This document shows, piece by piece, positions 41,947-51,918 of a stretch of 64,000 nt of DNA (position 1 is the first letter of the stretch; the number at the start of each line of letters is the position of its first letter). Where the stretch lies: assembly GCA_023667015.1 (NCBI GenBank), contig JAMPAX010000004.1, positions 62,001-126,000 of the forward strand, in the 5' to 3' direction. The translations under genes were made by a program, and so were the position numbers. The notes beneath the pieces were generated by a model that had not been told where the DNA came from, searched no databases, and saw only the letters and a list, made by a program, of their open reading frames with translations. The stretch is from Muribaculaceae bacterium. Its GTDB lineage: Bacteria; Bacteroidota; Bacteroidia; Bacteroidales; Muribaculaceae.

Positions 41947-43791
41947 ATGGCAAAAAACGAAGAAAAATTGTTTGACATGTTCCCGCCTGTCACCACAGAG
42001 GAGTGGCTGGCCAAGATCAATGTCGATTTGAAGGGCGCCGATTTCAATAAGAAACTCGTATGGCGCACCAACGAAGGCTTCAACGTGCAGCCTCTTTATC
42101 GTAAAGAAGACCTCGAAGGACTTCCCTTCCTGGAGACACTCCCCGGAGAGTATCCTTATCTTCGCGGCACCCGTGCCAACAACGATTGGCTGATTCGCCA
42201 GCAGGTACAGGGAGAAACCCCCGAGAAGATGAATGAGCACGCGCTCCACATTCTCGACCGTGGTGTAGACTCTCTTGGTATCTGTCTGTGTGAGGCAGAA
42301 CCTGCCGACCTGAAGGTTATCCTCAAAGGGGTAGACCTGAAGAAAGTAGAAGTAAACGTCAACTGCTGCCCCGGCAAGGCTGAGGAAGTAGCAAAAGAAC
42401 TCGTAAACATCGTGAAGGGTGCCGGCGCTGAAAAGGAATTCAAGGGTTCTATCGGCTACAACCCCTTCAAGCGTCTTCTCAAGCATGGTCTTGAATTCCC
42501 GAAAGACCTTAAGGAGACTTCTCTGAAAGTATATGAAGCAGTCAAAGAGATTGAAGGTCTGAGATGTTTTAGTGTAGACTCTCGCATGCTCAACAACTGC
42601 GGAGCCTACATCACTCAGGAACTGGGTTATGCTCTGGCCTGGGGTGCTGAATGGATGACTCTGATGACAGAAGCAGGTCTTAGCGCTTGCGAAGCAGCCG
42701 CACGAATCAAGTTCAACATGGGTATCAGCTCCAACTACTTTATGGAACTCGCCAAGTTCCGCGCAGCCCGCATGCTCTGGGCAGAAATCGTCAAGGCATA
42801 TGGTGCAGACGAAGCCTGCTGCAAGATGTATGTACACGCTGTAACCTCCGAATTCAACATGACAATCTACGACGCTCATGTCAATCTGCTCCGCTCTATG
42901 ACAGAATCTATGAGCGCGGCTCTGGCCGGTGTCGACACAATTGAGACTCTTCCGTTCGACCAGACATTCAAGCGTCCCGATGAATTCAGCGAGCGTATCG
43001 CCCGCAATCAGCAGATTCTTCTGCGCGATGAGTCACACCTCAACAAGGTTGTAGACCCCGCAGGTGGTAGCTACTATATCGAAACTCTTACAGCCTCCAT
43101 CGCAGAAGTGGCATGGAACCTCTTCAACGAGGTAGAAGAAGCCGGTGGTTTCTACGCCCTTCTCAAGAAGGGTGAAATTCAGGCTAAGGTCAATGAAAGC
43201 GGCGTAAAACGTCATCTGGACGTAGCTCGCAGAAAAGAGAGCCTGCTTGGTACCAACCAGTTCCCCAACTTCAACGAAATGGCACTCGACAAGATTCAGA
43301 AAGAGGTATGCAGCTGCGGATGCAGCCAGGAAGTTGCTGATGGTGCTGTAGACCGTCTGCAGTTCGACCGCGCAGCAAGCCAGTTTGAGCAACTCCGCCT
43401 CGACACTGAGCGTAGCGGCAAGCGTCCCAAAGTATTCATGCTGACAATTGGCAATCTCGCAATGCGTCTTGCTCGAGCACAGTTCTCATCCAACTTCTTC
43501 GGATGTGCCGGCTACGAGATTATCGACAATATCGGCTTCGAGACAGTCAAGGAAGGTATAGACGCAGCAATAGAGAAAGGTGCTGACATTGTAGTACTCT
43601 GCTCCAGCGATGACGAATACGCACAGTACGCACCTGAAGCATACAAAGAGCTTAACGGCCGTGCGCTCTTCGTAGTAGCCGGCAACCCCGCTTGCGCTGA
43701 AGAGCTCAAAGCCCAGGGAATCGAAGACTTTATCCACGTAAAAGTCAACGTACTTGACACACTGGTAAAATTCAATGCAAAACTCCTCTAA
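41947..43791 (+). CDS. mutA: Methylmalonyl-CoA mutase, small subunit
   Basis: Non-catalytic partner in the B12-dependent enzyme that interconverts succinyl-CoA and methylmalonyl-CoA. 614 residues. The barrel half is mutase-like (TEEWLAKINVDLKG, YPYLRGTRANNDW, RNQQILLRDESHLNKVVDPAGGSYYIE). The C-terminal flavodoxin-like domain has lost the B12-binding DxHxxG, as expected for the small subunit. mutB follows after 12 bases. Together they serve the succinate-to-propionate pathway typical of Bacteroidales, which depends on cobalamin supply. Confidence 0.96.
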   Translation: MAKNEEKLFDMFPPVTTEEWLAKINVDLKGADFNKKLVWRTNEGFNVQPLYRKEDLEGLPFLETLPGEYPYLRGTRANNDWLIRQQVQGETPEKMNEHALHILDRGVDSLGICLCEAEPADLKVILKGVDLKKVEVNVNCCPGKAEEVAKELVNIVKGAGAEKEFKGSIGYNPFKRLLKHGLEFPKDLKETSLKVYEAVKEIEGLRCFSVDSRMLNNCGAYITQELGYALAWGAEWMTLMTEAGLSACEAAARIKFNMGISSNYFMELAKFRAARMLWAEIVKAYGADEACCKMYVHAVTSEFNMTIYDAHVNLLRSMTESMSAALAGVDTIETLPFDQTFKRPDEFSERIARNQQILLRDESHLNKVVDPAGGSYYIETLTASIAEVAWNLFNEVEEAGGFYALLKKGEIQAKVNESGVKRHLDVARRKESLLGTNQFPNFNEMALDKIQKEVCSCGCSQEVADGAVDRLQFDRAASQFEQLRLDTERSGKRPKVFMLTIGNLAMRLARAQFSSNFFGCAGYEIIDNIGFETVKEGIDAAIEKGADIVVLCSSDDEYAQYAPEAYKELNGRALFVVAGNPACAEELKAQGIEDFIHVKVNVLDTLVKFNAKLL

Positions 43792-43803
43792 GAGCCTGAA
43801 ATC

Positions 43804-45948
43804 ATGAGACCTAATTTCAAAGAAATTGACATAAAGAAAGTTGTAGCTCCCGCAACGCCCCATCAGGCACCTAAAGGGGAGGAATGGCTGACAGCCGAGC
43901 TTATTCCGGTGAAGCCTATCTATACTAAGGAAGACCTCGAGGGTCTTGAACACCTCGACTATGCAGCAGGTCTTCCCCCGTTCCTTCGTGGCCCTTACAG
44001 CGCCATGTATCCTATGCGTCCTTGGACCATCCGCCAATACGCCGGATTCTCTACAGCTGCTGAGTCCAACGCCTTCTATCGCCGTAACCTCGCTTCCGGC
44101 CAGAAGGGTCTCTCCGTGGCCTTCGACCTTCCAACCCATCGTGGATATGACGCTGACCACGAGCGTGTAGTAGGCGACGTCGGCAAAGCCGGTGTGTCTA
44201 TATGCTCTCTTGAAGACATGAAGGTGCTCTTCGATGGCATACCCTTGGGCAAGATGTCTGTATCTATGACTATGAATGGTGCGGTACTTCCCGTACTCGC
44301 CTTCTATATCAATGCAGGACTTGAGCAGGGTGTAAGTCTCGACCAGATGGCCGGTACAATCCAGAATGATATCCTCAAGGAGTTCATGGTGCGCAACACC
44401 TATATCTATCCGCCCGCCTTCTCCATGAAGATTATCGCTGATATCTTCGAATATACATCGCAGAACATGCCGAAGTTCAACTCGATCTCCATCTCCGGCT
44501 ACCACATGCAGGAGGCAGGTGCAACAGCTGATATCGAACTGGCATACACACTCTCCGATGGACTTGAGTACCTTCGCGCAGGTGTCAACGCCGGTATGAG
44601 TATCGACACATTCGCCCCACGTCTGTCATTCTTCTGGGGCATATCCATGAACTACTTCATGGAAATAGCCAAAATGCGTGCAGCCCGTATGCTCTGGGCA
44701 AGAATCGTAAAGCAGTTCGATCCGAAGAACCCCAAGTCTTTGGCTCTGCGTACACACAGCCAGACATCCGGCTGGTCACTGACAGAACAGGATCCCTTCA
44801 ACAACGTTGGCCGTACTTGCGTAGAGGCTATGGGAGCCGTACTCGGCCATACTCAGTCTCTGCACACCAACGCGCTTGACGAGGCTATCGCTCTGCCTAC
44901 TGACTTCTCCGCTCGTATTGCACGTAACACTCAGATCTATATCCAGGAAGAAACCTATGTCACCAAGCAGGTAGACCCTTGGGCAGGTTCTTACTTCGTA
45001 GAGGCTCTGACCAACGACATCGCTCGCAAGGCTTGGGCTCACATCCAGGAGGTTGAAAAACTCGGAGGTATGGCTAAGGCTATCGAAACCGGTCTGCCGA
45101 AGCTGAAAATCGAAGAGGCTGCTGCCCGCACTCAAGCTCGTATCGACTCCGGCAAGCAGACCATCGTTGGTATCAACAAATATCGACTGGACCACGAAGA
45201 TCCTATCGACATCCTTGAGGTGGACAACACTGAGGTTCGTAAAGAGCAGTGCGCTCGTCTGGAAGACCTCCGCAAGGGTCGCGACGAGGAAGCTGTTAAG
45301 AAAGCTCTCGCGGCTATCACAGAATGTGTGAAAGACCCGAGCAAGGGCAACCTTCTCGACTTGGCTGTGAAGGCTGCTGGCCTCCGCGCCTCATTAGGAG
45401 AAATTTCCGACGCCTGCGAAGAAGTAGTAGGACGTTACAAAGCTGTCATCAAAACAATTTCAGGAGTGTACTCAAGTGAAGAAAAGGGCGATCCCGAGTT
45501 CGATGAGGCTCGCCGTGCAGTTGCCGACTTCGCTAAGCGCGAAGGTCGTCAGCCCCGTATCATGATTGCCAAGATGGGTCAGGACGGTCACGACCGTGGT
45601 GCAAAGGTAGTAGCCACCGGCTATGCCGACTGCGGCTTCGACGTTGACATGGGTCCGCTGTTCCAGACTCCCGCTGAGGCAGCCCGTCAAGCTGTAGAGA
45701 ACGACGTTCATATCTTAGGGGTTTCCTCTCTGGCTGCAGGCCACAAGACTTTGATTCCCCAGGTAATCGAAGAGCTTAAGAAGCTTGGCCGTCCCGACAT
45801 CCTCGTGACTGCCGGCGGTGTAATACCGGCTCAGGACTACGACTTCCTCTACAAGGCAGGTGTCAGCGCCATCTTCGGCCCCGGCACACGTATCCCGAAG
45901 AGCGCCATCGAGATGATTCGCATTCTCAACGAGGACCGCGCAGAGTAA
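43804..45948 (+). CDS. mutB: Methylmalonyl-CoA mutase, large (catalytic) subunit
   Basis: Adenosylcobalamin-dependent isomerase. 714 residues, normal. The substrate barrel has [34 protein letters not shown], and [15 protein letters not shown]. The C-terminal cobalamin domain has the full DxHxxG in [11 protein letters not shown] (Asp594, His596), with later SLAAGH and GGVIP. It should be fully active with MutA. The epimerase and decarboxylase genes of the pathway are not in the window, and neither is a MeaB-type chaperone. A 25-bp stem terminator follows at once. Confidence 0.98.
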   Translation: MRPNFKEIDIKKVVAPATPHQAPKGEEWLTAELIPVKPIYTKEDLEGLEHLDYAAGLPPFLRGPYSAMYPMRPWTIRQYAGFSTAAESNAFYRRNLASGQKGLSVAFDLPTHRGYDADHERVVGDVGKAGVSICSLEDMKVLFDGIPLGKMSVSMTMNGAVLPVLAFYINAGLEQGVSLDQMAGTIQNDILKEFMVRNTYIYPPAFSMKIIADIFEYTSQNMPKFNSISISGYHMQEAGATADIELAYTLSDGLEYLRAGVNAGMSIDTFAPRLSFFWGISMNYFMEIAKMRAARMLWARIVKQFDPKNPKSLALRTHSQTSGWSLTEQDPFNNVGRTCVEAMGAVLGHTQSLHTNALDEAIALPTDFSARIARNTQIYIQEETYVTKQVDPWAGSYFVEALTNDIARKAWAHIQEVEKLGGMAKAIETGLPKLKIEEAAARTQARIDSGKQTIVGINKYRLDHEDPIDILEVDNTEVRKEQCARLEDLRKGRDEEAVKKALAAITECVKDPSKGNLLDLAVKAAGLRASLGEISDACEEVVGRYKAVIKTISGVYSSEEKGDPEFDEARRAVADFAKREGRQPRIMIAKMGQDGHDRGAKVVATGYADCGFDVDMGPLFQTPAEAARQAVENDVHILGVSSLAAGHKTLIPQVIEELKKLGRPDILVTAGGVIPAQDYDFLYKAGVSAIFGPGTRIPKSAIEMIRILNEDRAE

Positions 45949-45949
45949 A

Positions 45950-46011
45950 TTTTCCAATCATAAAAAAACTGCCGACGCGATTGCGCCGGCAGTTTTTTTA
46001 TGATTGGAAAA
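45950..46011. terminator. Strong bidirectional terminator after mutB
   Basis: Bases 45950-45974 pair perfectly with 45987-46011 (25 pairs), with a small CGC/GCG stem in the loop. A and T runs are part of the stem, so it can stop transcription both ways. Confidence 0.93.
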
Positions 46012-46089
46012 TAGGAATTGAGGTTGGGAATCGGAAACGGAAGATTTTGTAAAGTAATCGGGATTGTTCATACAAAGTCAACCGGAAAA

Positions 46090-46122
46090 TTTGGAGAGGG
46101 TAGTGCTGTCAGATTATCTTTG
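46090..46122 (+). promoter_or_regulatory. Orphan consensus promoter
   Basis: TTTG (46090-46093), 21 bases, then TATCTTTG (46115-46122), a perfect Bacteroidota promoter. No long gene follows on this strand before the terminator at 46308. Confidence 0.7.
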
Positions 46123-46128
46123 TAACGT

Positions 46129-46364
46129 CAAAAGTTTCTTATGAAACCGCCGAAACAAAATTAGGAAACAAAGAAATACCGATGAACTGCCACTATCGTC
46201 ATCAATACTGCAAACACACGCTAAGTCAGGGTGTGCCGAGTTGTGAAATCCGGCACGCCCATTGAGTGGAAGTGTGGAAAAATTAAACTTATATGCTAAT
46301 TAACCTTCAAGAAATATTAAGCTCAGATTTCTGCAAAGCATAAATCTGAGCTTAATATTTCTTG
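46129..46364 (+). ncRNA. Candidate small RNA or small-protein transcript
   Basis: The interval lies between a full consensus promoter and a 23-bp hairpin terminator, giving a predicted transcript of about 235 bases. It contains a stable internal stem (46229-46238 with 46251-46260, one G-U pair, 12-base loop). It also contains a 27-residue ORF at 46182-46265 starting MNCHYRHQYCKHTL with three Cys and six His, and a seven-codon ORF at 46141. No known RNA family is recognised. It could be a regulatory RNA, a small metal-binding peptide, or neither. Confidence 0.35.
46308..46364. terminator. Bidirectional hairpin terminator
   Basis: Bases 46308-46330 pair perfectly with 46342-46364 (23 pairs, 11-base loop), three bases past the stop of the minus-strand small-protein gene. 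It serves both that gene and the candidate small transcript. Confidence 0.88.
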
Positions 46365-46366
46365 AT

Positions 46367-46654
46367 TTAATGTCTCATTTCGTGATAATACTCACGGCGC
46401 GCTTTCTCGTATTTCTTACGAGCCTTGATGAATTTCTTACGAGCTTTGTATTTCTTCTTAGCTTTTTTATAGCGTTTGTGGGCATCATGATGGTGACGAC
46501 TATGGCGCGGAGGAGGGGGTGGCATATACCGCCCACCGGAAGATATTTGCACACCGGAACCCTCAGTCGTGACCCACACGTTAAAATTCTGAGCCATCCC
46601 TACAGGAGCTGTGAGCAACAAGACAGAGGCGATAAAGGAAAGCAGACGTTTCAT
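46367..46654 (-). CDS. Small basic secreted protein
   Basis: 95 residues: signal peptide (MKRLLSFIASVLLLTAPVGMAQ), a short beta segment, a polyproline patch (PPPPPRHSRHHH) and a Lys/Arg/Tyr-rich helix (KKAKKKYKARKKFIKARKKYEKARR is the pattern, with a four- to seven-residue period). No known domain. The charge suggests binding to an acidic polymer such as LPS, DNA or glycan in the periplasm or outside; that is a guess. Its own hairpin terminator follows. Gene status is supported by the clean signal peptide. Confidence 0.7.
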   Translation of the reverse strand: MKRLLSFIASVLLLTAPVGMAQNFNVWVTTEGSGVQISSGGRYMPPPPPRHSRHHHDAHKRYKKAKKKYKARKKFIKARKKYEKARREYYHEMRH

Positions 46655-46713
46655 AGCAGTAACAATTATGGTTTACCAATACAACGCATTCCAAAACCCA
46701 TTAGTTCAACCCC

Positions 46714-46746
46714 CTACAATAACACAGGCGTCTCATCTGTGCATTA
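46714..46746. repeat. CACAGGCG-family palindrome (diverged copy)
   Basis: ATAACACAGGCGTCTCATCTGTGCATTA-type imperfect hairpin in the space upstream of the small basic protein gene; fourth member of the family in this window. Confidence 0.5.
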
Positions 46747-46868
46747 GAGCGGACGCGCCGTTGTGCATACCTACTTTACGATGGAAGTTCGTGTGAGAGG
46801 ATTGCGATCTGGAAGCCCGCTGTCCTTTGATTATCAACTATCAACCTTAAACCATAAGCTATCAACTA

Positions 46869-46906
46869 TCAATATATCAACCAACTATCGTTAGTTGATA
46901 TATTGA
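46869..46906. terminator. Hairpin overlapping the ligA stop codon
   Basis: TCAATATATCAAC (46869-46881) pairs with GTTGATATATTGA (46894-46906); a further AAC/GTT pair continues it. It includes the ligA stop and lies next to CTATCAACTATC-type direct repeats (46820-46870). Confidence 0.6.
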
Positions 46907-48903
46907 TTTAGGAATTCGTCTTCGCTGAGAATGGGGACTCCTAACTTTTCGCATTTCTCTCTCTTGGAGGGTCCCATATTTTCACCGGCGAGGACAAAGC
47001 TGGTCTTCTTACTTATGCTACCGGAATTCTTGCCACCGTTCCTCTCTATAATATCTTTATATTCATCGCGGGAATGATGAGTAAATACTCCGGAGATGAC
47101 TATTGTCTTACCATCTAAGGCAGTGCCCACAGGTTGTAGCTTATCCTCTGAGAGCTGCATGCAGACTCCAGCTCTTGCAAGTCTATCAATTATCACTTCA
47201 TTGTGCGGGTCGCGCAAAAAGTCGTAGATACCCTGAGAAATAATCGGTCCCACATCTGGCACAGCCGCTAATTCTTCAACACTCATGGCCCTCATTGTCT
47301 GCATGTCTTTTACAGCTTTGGCAAGCCGTTTGGCTGTTGTCTCGCCGACATTGGGAATTGAGAGTGCGTATACTACTCTTTCGAATTCCACTTTCTTAGA
47401 ATCTTCTATACCCTTGACTATTCTTGAAGCCATCTTCTCACCCATACGGTCGAGACCTGACAGCTTCTCTACTGTCAGATCATATAAATCTGCAATATTT
47501 TCAACCAGGCCACAATTGAAGAGAAGTTCAGCAGTCTCCTCACCGATACCATCGATGTTCATCATCCTGCGGGCACAGAAATGCTCAATGCGTCCCGTAA
47601 TCTGCGGACGACACCCGTACTTATTGGGACATACCCAAGCTGCTTCACCATAGATACGTTCTAAGGGGATACCACATTCCGGACACTTTGTGACAAAGCG
47701 AATAGGGGAGGCTCCGACCTCGCGTCGGGACTTGTCGACGCCTGTTATTTTAGGTATGATCTCACCACCCTTTTCCACGTAAAGCCAATCACCCTCATGG
47801 ATGTCCAGTTCCCTGATAATATCATCATTATGGAGAGAAGCTCGCTTAACGATGGTACCTGAGAGCTGCACCGGCTCCAGATTGGCTACGGGGGTAACAA
47901 TACCCATGCGGCCGGTCTCAAAAGATACAAACCGCAGGCGTGTGCAGGCATTCTCCGGATTAAACTTAAAAGCCACAGCCCAGCGGGGAGACTTAGCCGT
48001 AAATCCAAGATTCAGCTGTTGCCGCAAAGAATTAAGCTTAAAGACAAGACCATCGGTGGCCACAGGTAGATTACGCCGTTCCTCATCCCACTTCTCTATG
48101 AAAGCGTCTACCTCCTCTAACGAATGGAGAAGCTTCATATGTTTCGACACCTTGAACCCCCAGCGACGAGCAGCTTCCATATTATCGTAATGATTATCAT
48201 AGGGGAGATTATCACTCAGCAGATAATAGAACCTTGCATCAAGATGGCGGCGAGCTACCTCCCGCGGATCCTGGGTCTTCAGAGTGCCGGAAGCAGCGTT
48301 ACGCGGATTGGCGAAGAGGGGTTCCTCATTATAAGCACGCTCAGCATTGAGCTTCTCAAAGACATCCCACGGCATCAGGATCTCACCACGAATCTCAAAC
48401 TCCTCAGGCCAATCCCCCGGTTGAAGTACAAGAGGGATACTGAGGATAGTCTTGACATTAGCCGTAACATCATCGCCACGTGTGCCATCACCGCGAGTCA
48501 CGGCACGCACAAGCCTGCCGTCTCGATAAGTCAGCGAAATAGAAGTACCATCGAACTTCAGCTCACCCACAATTTCAAACTTCTCAGCGCCCACACCCTT
48601 ACGCACACGGTCGAACCACTCATCCACTTCCTGAATACTATACGTATTAGCCAGCGACATCATCGGACGATCATGGAATACATGCTCAAAACCCTGAGAA
48701 AGATCACTTCCCACGCGCTGAGTCGGCGACAGGGGATCAAGCAAATCCGGAAACGCCCTCTCCAAATCCTCCAGACTGCGCAACAGAGTATCAAACTCCT
48801 TGTCAGAAATCTCAGGACTATTATTGACATAATAAGCATGATTATGACGGTTTATCTCCTCAGTGAGCCGGGCAATCTCCCGGCGGGCATCATCATGGTT
48901 CAT
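46891..48903 (-). CDS. ligA: NAD-dependent DNA ligase
   Basis: Seals DNA nicks using NAD+. 670 residues from the ATG at 48903; a TTG four codons upstream is rejected. Domains in order: Ia (1-65) with HNHAYYVNNSPEISD, adenylation with KFDG (Lys116) and PTQRVGS before it, OB fold, zinc finger (CPECG, CPNKYGC), helix-hairpin-helix repeats (GIGEETAELLF, NVGETTAKRLAKA), and a C-terminal BRCT domain (GKTIVISGVFTHHSRDEYKDII is the pattern). All parts are present. Essential gene in most bacteria. Confidence 0.98.
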   Translation of the reverse strand: MNHDDARREIARLTEEINRHNHAYYVNNSPEISDKEFDTLLRSLEDLERAFPDLLDPLSPTQRVGSDLSQGFEHVFHDRPMMSLANTYSIQEVDEWFDRVRKGVGAEKFEIVGELKFDGTSISLTYRDGRLVRAVTRGDGTRGDDVTANVKTILSIPLVLQPGDWPEEFEIRGEILMPWDVFEKLNAERAYNEEPLFANPRNAASGTLKTQDPREVARRHLDARFYYLLSDNLPYDNHYDNMEAARRWGFKVSKHMKLLHSLEEVDAFIEKWDEERRNLPVATDGLVFKLNSLRQQLNLGFTAKSPRWAVAFKFNPENACTRLRFVSFETGRMGIVTPVANLEPVQLSGTIVKRASLHNDDIIRELDIHEGDWLYVEKGGEIIPKITGVDKSRREVGASPIRFVTKCPECGIPLERIYGEAAWVCPNKYGCRPQITGRIEHFCARRMMNIDGIGEETAELLFNCGLVENIADLYDLTVEKLSGLDRMGEKMASRIVKGIEDSKKVEFERVVYALSIPNVGETTAKRLAKAVKDMQTMRAMSVEELAAVPDVGPIISQGIYDFLRDPHNEVIIDRLARAGVCMQLSEDKLQPVGTALDGKTIVISGVFTHHSRDEYKDIIERNGGKNSGSISKKTSFVLAGENMGPSKREKCEKLGVPILSEDEFLNQYIN

Positions 48904-48938
48904 AATATATAGCAATTTATCAGATCCCTTATAGATTA

Positions 48939-49757
48939 TCAGACCTCATTTAGAGTCCTTCTTATAAAGTCCATTTCATTATAGCGAACATCCCAGAGAA
49001 AGAGAGCCTGGGGAGGTACGGACTGCCCTGCGGCACATCTATCCTTTTTATTTATAATATTCTTAAAATCATCAAAAGAGAGCTTTCCTCGTCCCACATC
49101 GAGCAAAGTACCAACAACGGCGCGCACCATATTACGTAAAAATCTGTCGGCTGTAATGGAAAAAACAATACCCGGGAAATTCACTGCAGGAAAATCCAGT
49201 GTACTATCAAGAGGACGCCAGAAAGCCTCCGAAACGTCACAGATATTAGTCTTCGTATCAGCATGAAGCTTCGCGAAGGAAGTGAAATCCTCCACGTGTG
49301 TAAGCCATTCAGCAGCTTCATTCATTGCATCGACATTAAGAAGAGAAGGGCAATACCAGCTCAGATCCTTAAGAAAAGGGGAAGGTTGGAAAGTAATGAA
49401 ATACTTATACGTACGACTTGCAGCAGAAAATCGGGCATGAAGATCCGGAGCTACAGGGAAAACACGACGGATAGCGATATCGCGGCCCACTATAGAATTC
49501 AGTGAGCGCACAAGGCGACAGCACAACAAATCAATCCCCCGTGGAGATTCATCGGCAGGTTCATAATCGAAATGTGCAAACATCCGACGAGCATGCACAC
49601 CTGTATCAGTCCGTCCGGCACCTACAATAGCAATTTCCCGGCTAAGCACAGTTGACAGACCCTCCTCCAGGGTTTGTTGCACACTCAGAGCATTCGGCTG
49701 ACGCTGCCAGCCATGAAAGGGTGTGCCATTGTAGGCAAACTCTATAAAGAAACGCAT
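48939..49757 (-). CDS. truA: tRNA pseudouridine(38-40) synthase
   Basis: Isomerises uridines 38-40 in the tRNA anticodon arm. 272 residues from the ATG at 49757; two Met codons lie just upstream. Motifs: FIEFAYNGTPFHGWQRQPN, the catalytic Asp51 in GAGRTDTGVHA, AASRTYKYFI, and FLRNMVRAVVGTLLDVGRGK. Normal length. It lies about 20 bases after speA and 36 before ligA, all leftward, so the three may share transcription. Confidence 0.96.
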   Translation of the reverse strand: MRFFIEFAYNGTPFHGWQRQPNALSVQQTLEEGLSTVLSREIAIVGAGRTDTGVHARRMFAHFDYEPADESPRGIDLLCCRLVRSLNSIVGRDIAIRRVFPVAPDLHARFSAASRTYKYFITFQPSPFLKDLSWYCPSLLNVDAMNEAAEWLTHVEDFTSFAKLHADTKTNICDVSEAFWRPLDSTLDFPAVNFPGIVFSITADRFLRNMVRAVVGTLLDVGRGKLSFDDFKNIINKKDRCAAGQSVPPQALFLWDVRYNEMDFIRRTLNEV

Positions 49758-49777
49758 AATCATCACTATCCGGACTG

Positions 49778-51685
49778 TCAGTCCCTCTCGAGGTATGTTA
49801 TACCATAGAGACCAGATCGATAAGTATTGAGAAACTGGCGTCCCTCCTCAGCAGAGATAACACCTGACTTCACAGACTTGGAAACCCAAGATTCAAGATT
49901 TCTCACAAGTTTCTTGGGATTGTACTCCACATAGTCGAGAACATCGGCCACGGGCTCACCGTCAATAATCTGTTCAATAGAATAAGACTTCTTATCAGCA
50001 CTCAAAGCGATATGCACAGCATTGGTGTCGCCAAAAAGATTGTGGAGATCACCGAGAATCTCCTGGTATGCCCCAACGAGGAAAACAGCAAGATAATAAT
50101 GTTCGCCACTCCTAAGTGCATGCACCGGTAGAGAAGAGCTCTCACCCTGAGGAGCAACGAAATGAGCGATTTTGCCATCCGAATCGCAGGTGATATCCTG
50201 AATAGTGCAACGCCTTGTCGGCTTCTCATCGAGACGGGAAATGGGCATGATCGGGAAAATCTGATCGATAGCCCAAGAGTCCGTGAGCGATTGGAAGAGA
50301 GAAAAATTACAGAAATATTTTTCCGGAAGCATACGTCCTGCCTTGCGGAGCTCCTCAGGTGGATGCTTCATAGAGCGGGTAAGGTCGTTGACATCACGAG
50401 CCACCGACCAGAAAAGTTTTTCAATCTGAGCGCGGGTAGTAAGATTCAGCAGACCGAGGCTAAAACGTTCCAACGCCTCCTCGCGAATCTGCAAAGCATC
50501 ATGCCAATCCTCAAACACACTTGTAGGATTAATCTTATCCCAGATAGCATAAAGCTCCTTGGCAAGCTCATGGGCATCCTCCGGCAACTCCTCATCATCG
50601 CGCCATATCGGCTGGCAAGCAGTCTCCATAGCCTCAATTATGAGTACTGAATGGTGGGCTGTCAGAGAACGTCCACTCTCAGTGATAATATTCGGGTGTT
50701 CCATACCATTCTTCTCGCACACGTCGACCAACGAAGAAACCGCATCATTGACATACTCCTGGATAGAATAATTCATTGAATTCTCGCCGTAAGAAGAACG
50801 GGTGCCATCATAGTCAACTCCTAAGCCGCCACCTACGTCTACAAAACGAATATTGAAACCCTGCTTAATAAGCTGGACATAGAACTGCATAGCCTCGCGC
50901 AGGGCATTCTTGATAAGACGTATTTTGGTAATCTGACTGCCTATATGGAAATGAATAAACTGGAGAGCCTCAGTCATATTATGCTTGCGCATGAAATCGA
51001 GAGCCGTAAGGAGTTCAGAAGAATTAAGGCCGAACTTGCTGACATCGCCACCACTTTCCTCCCACTTTCCGCTACCGGAAGAAGAAAGCTTTATACGGAT
51101 ACCTACATTCGGCATAATACTTAGGCGCTTTGAGACACTTGCTATAAGCCTGAGCTCATTAAGTTTCTCAACGACAAGGAAAATACGACGTCCCATTTTC
51201 TGAGCCATCAGAGCCAACTCCACATAATCCTCATCCTTATATCCATTGCAGACAATGATAGACTTTGAATTAGGATTGACAGCCAGAACAGCATGAAGCT
51301 CAGGCTTAGAGCCGGCCTCAAGACCAATATTATACTTATTGCCGTGGCTGACAATCTCCTCGACAACCTGACGAATCTGATTGACCTTAATCGGGTAGAC
51401 TACGAAGCTATCCCCTTTGAAATTGTATTCCTCTGAGGCTTGATGAAAGCAGGAAGTCATTGTCCTAATACGATCATCAAGAATATCGGGGAAGCGCAAG
51501 AGTAATGGAGCGCAGACATCACGAATCTTAAGTTCATCCATGACCTCCGCCAAATCGATAGCGCAACCGTCACCCTTGGCAGGGGTCACTTGCATGTGGC
51601 CCTTATCATTGATAGAGAAATAGTCAAGCCCCCATCCGGGCACATTATAGAGTTCTGAGGAATCCTCAATACGCCATTTTCTCAT
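49778..51685 (-). CDS. speA: Biosynthetic arginine decarboxylase
   Basis: Makes agmatine from arginine; PLP enzyme of the alanine-racemase-like fold III. 635 residues, the normal biosynthetic SpeA size. VPGWGLDYFSINDKGH, RFPDIL, the PLP lysine Lys100 in VVYPIKVNQ, IHFHIGSQI, FVDVGGGLGVDYDGT, and ITESGRSLTAHHSV are all clear. With agmatine deiminase and N-carbamoylputrescine amidase encoded at 14-16 kb, the cell can make putrescine from arginine. A MITE-like element lies just upstream, between this gene and ssb. Confidence 0.97.
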   Translation of the reverse strand: MRKWRIEDSSELYNVPGWGLDYFSINDKGHMQVTPAKGDGCAIDLAEVMDELKIRDVCAPLLLRFPDILDDRIRTMTSCFHQASEEYNFKGDSFVVYPIKVNQIRQVVEEIVSHGNKYNIGLEAGSKPELHAVLAVNPNSKSIIVCNGYKDEDYVELALMAQKMGRRIFLVVEKLNELRLIASVSKRLSIMPNVGIRIKLSSSGSGKWEESGGDVSKFGLNSSELLTALDFMRKHNMTEALQFIHFHIGSQITKIRLIKNALREAMQFYVQLIKQGFNIRFVDVGGGLGVDYDGTRSSYGENSMNYSIQEYVNDAVSSLVDVCEKNGMEHPNIITESGRSLTAHHSVLIIEAMETACQPIWRDDEELPEDAHELAKELYAIWDKINPTSVFEDWHDALQIREEALERFSLGLLNLTTRAQIEKLFWSVARDVNDLTRSMKHPPEELRKAGRMLPEKYFCNFSLFQSLTDSWAIDQIFPIMPISRLDEKPTRRCTIQDITCDSDGKIAHFVAPQGESSSLPVHALRSGEHYYLAVFLVGAYQEILGDLHNLFGDTNAVHIALSADKKSYSIEQIIDGEPVADVLDYVEYNPKKLVRNLESWVSKSVKSGVISAEEGRQFLNTYRSGLYGITYLERD

Positions 51686-51743
51686 TCTCGAGTAATATAT
51701 ATATTGAAATTATCTTAACAATAAAAAATTCTCCTTTCGCAAG

Positions 51744-51905
51744 TAAGTAGATAGTCGATTTAAATTTAAACTTTATGCGCGGTTATTTTTGTGACAGTTT
51801 CTTCACTCGAAGAAGGAATAATGCGAGCATTATGACTGATGAGAGGGGATAAAATGTCCAAAAAGAACAAGCAGAAAGTTTGAATTTAAATTGAACAGCC
51901 TTAAT
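51744..51905 (+). mobile_element. MITE-like element, copy 3
   Basis: About 160 bases, over 90 percent similar by eye to the copy at 20014, with both inner terminal repeats (ATTTAAATTTAAACTTT and AAAGTTTGAATTTAAAT) and the two internal hairpins. The outer right end has diverged. It lies between ssb and speA. Confidence 0.85.
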
Positions 51906-51918
51906 AACTTGTGAAAAG

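Noticed and set aside
41929..44505. Long minus-strand frames opposite mutA and mutB
   Set aside because: They are antisense frames of highly biased codons; the plus-strand proteins are full mutase subunits.
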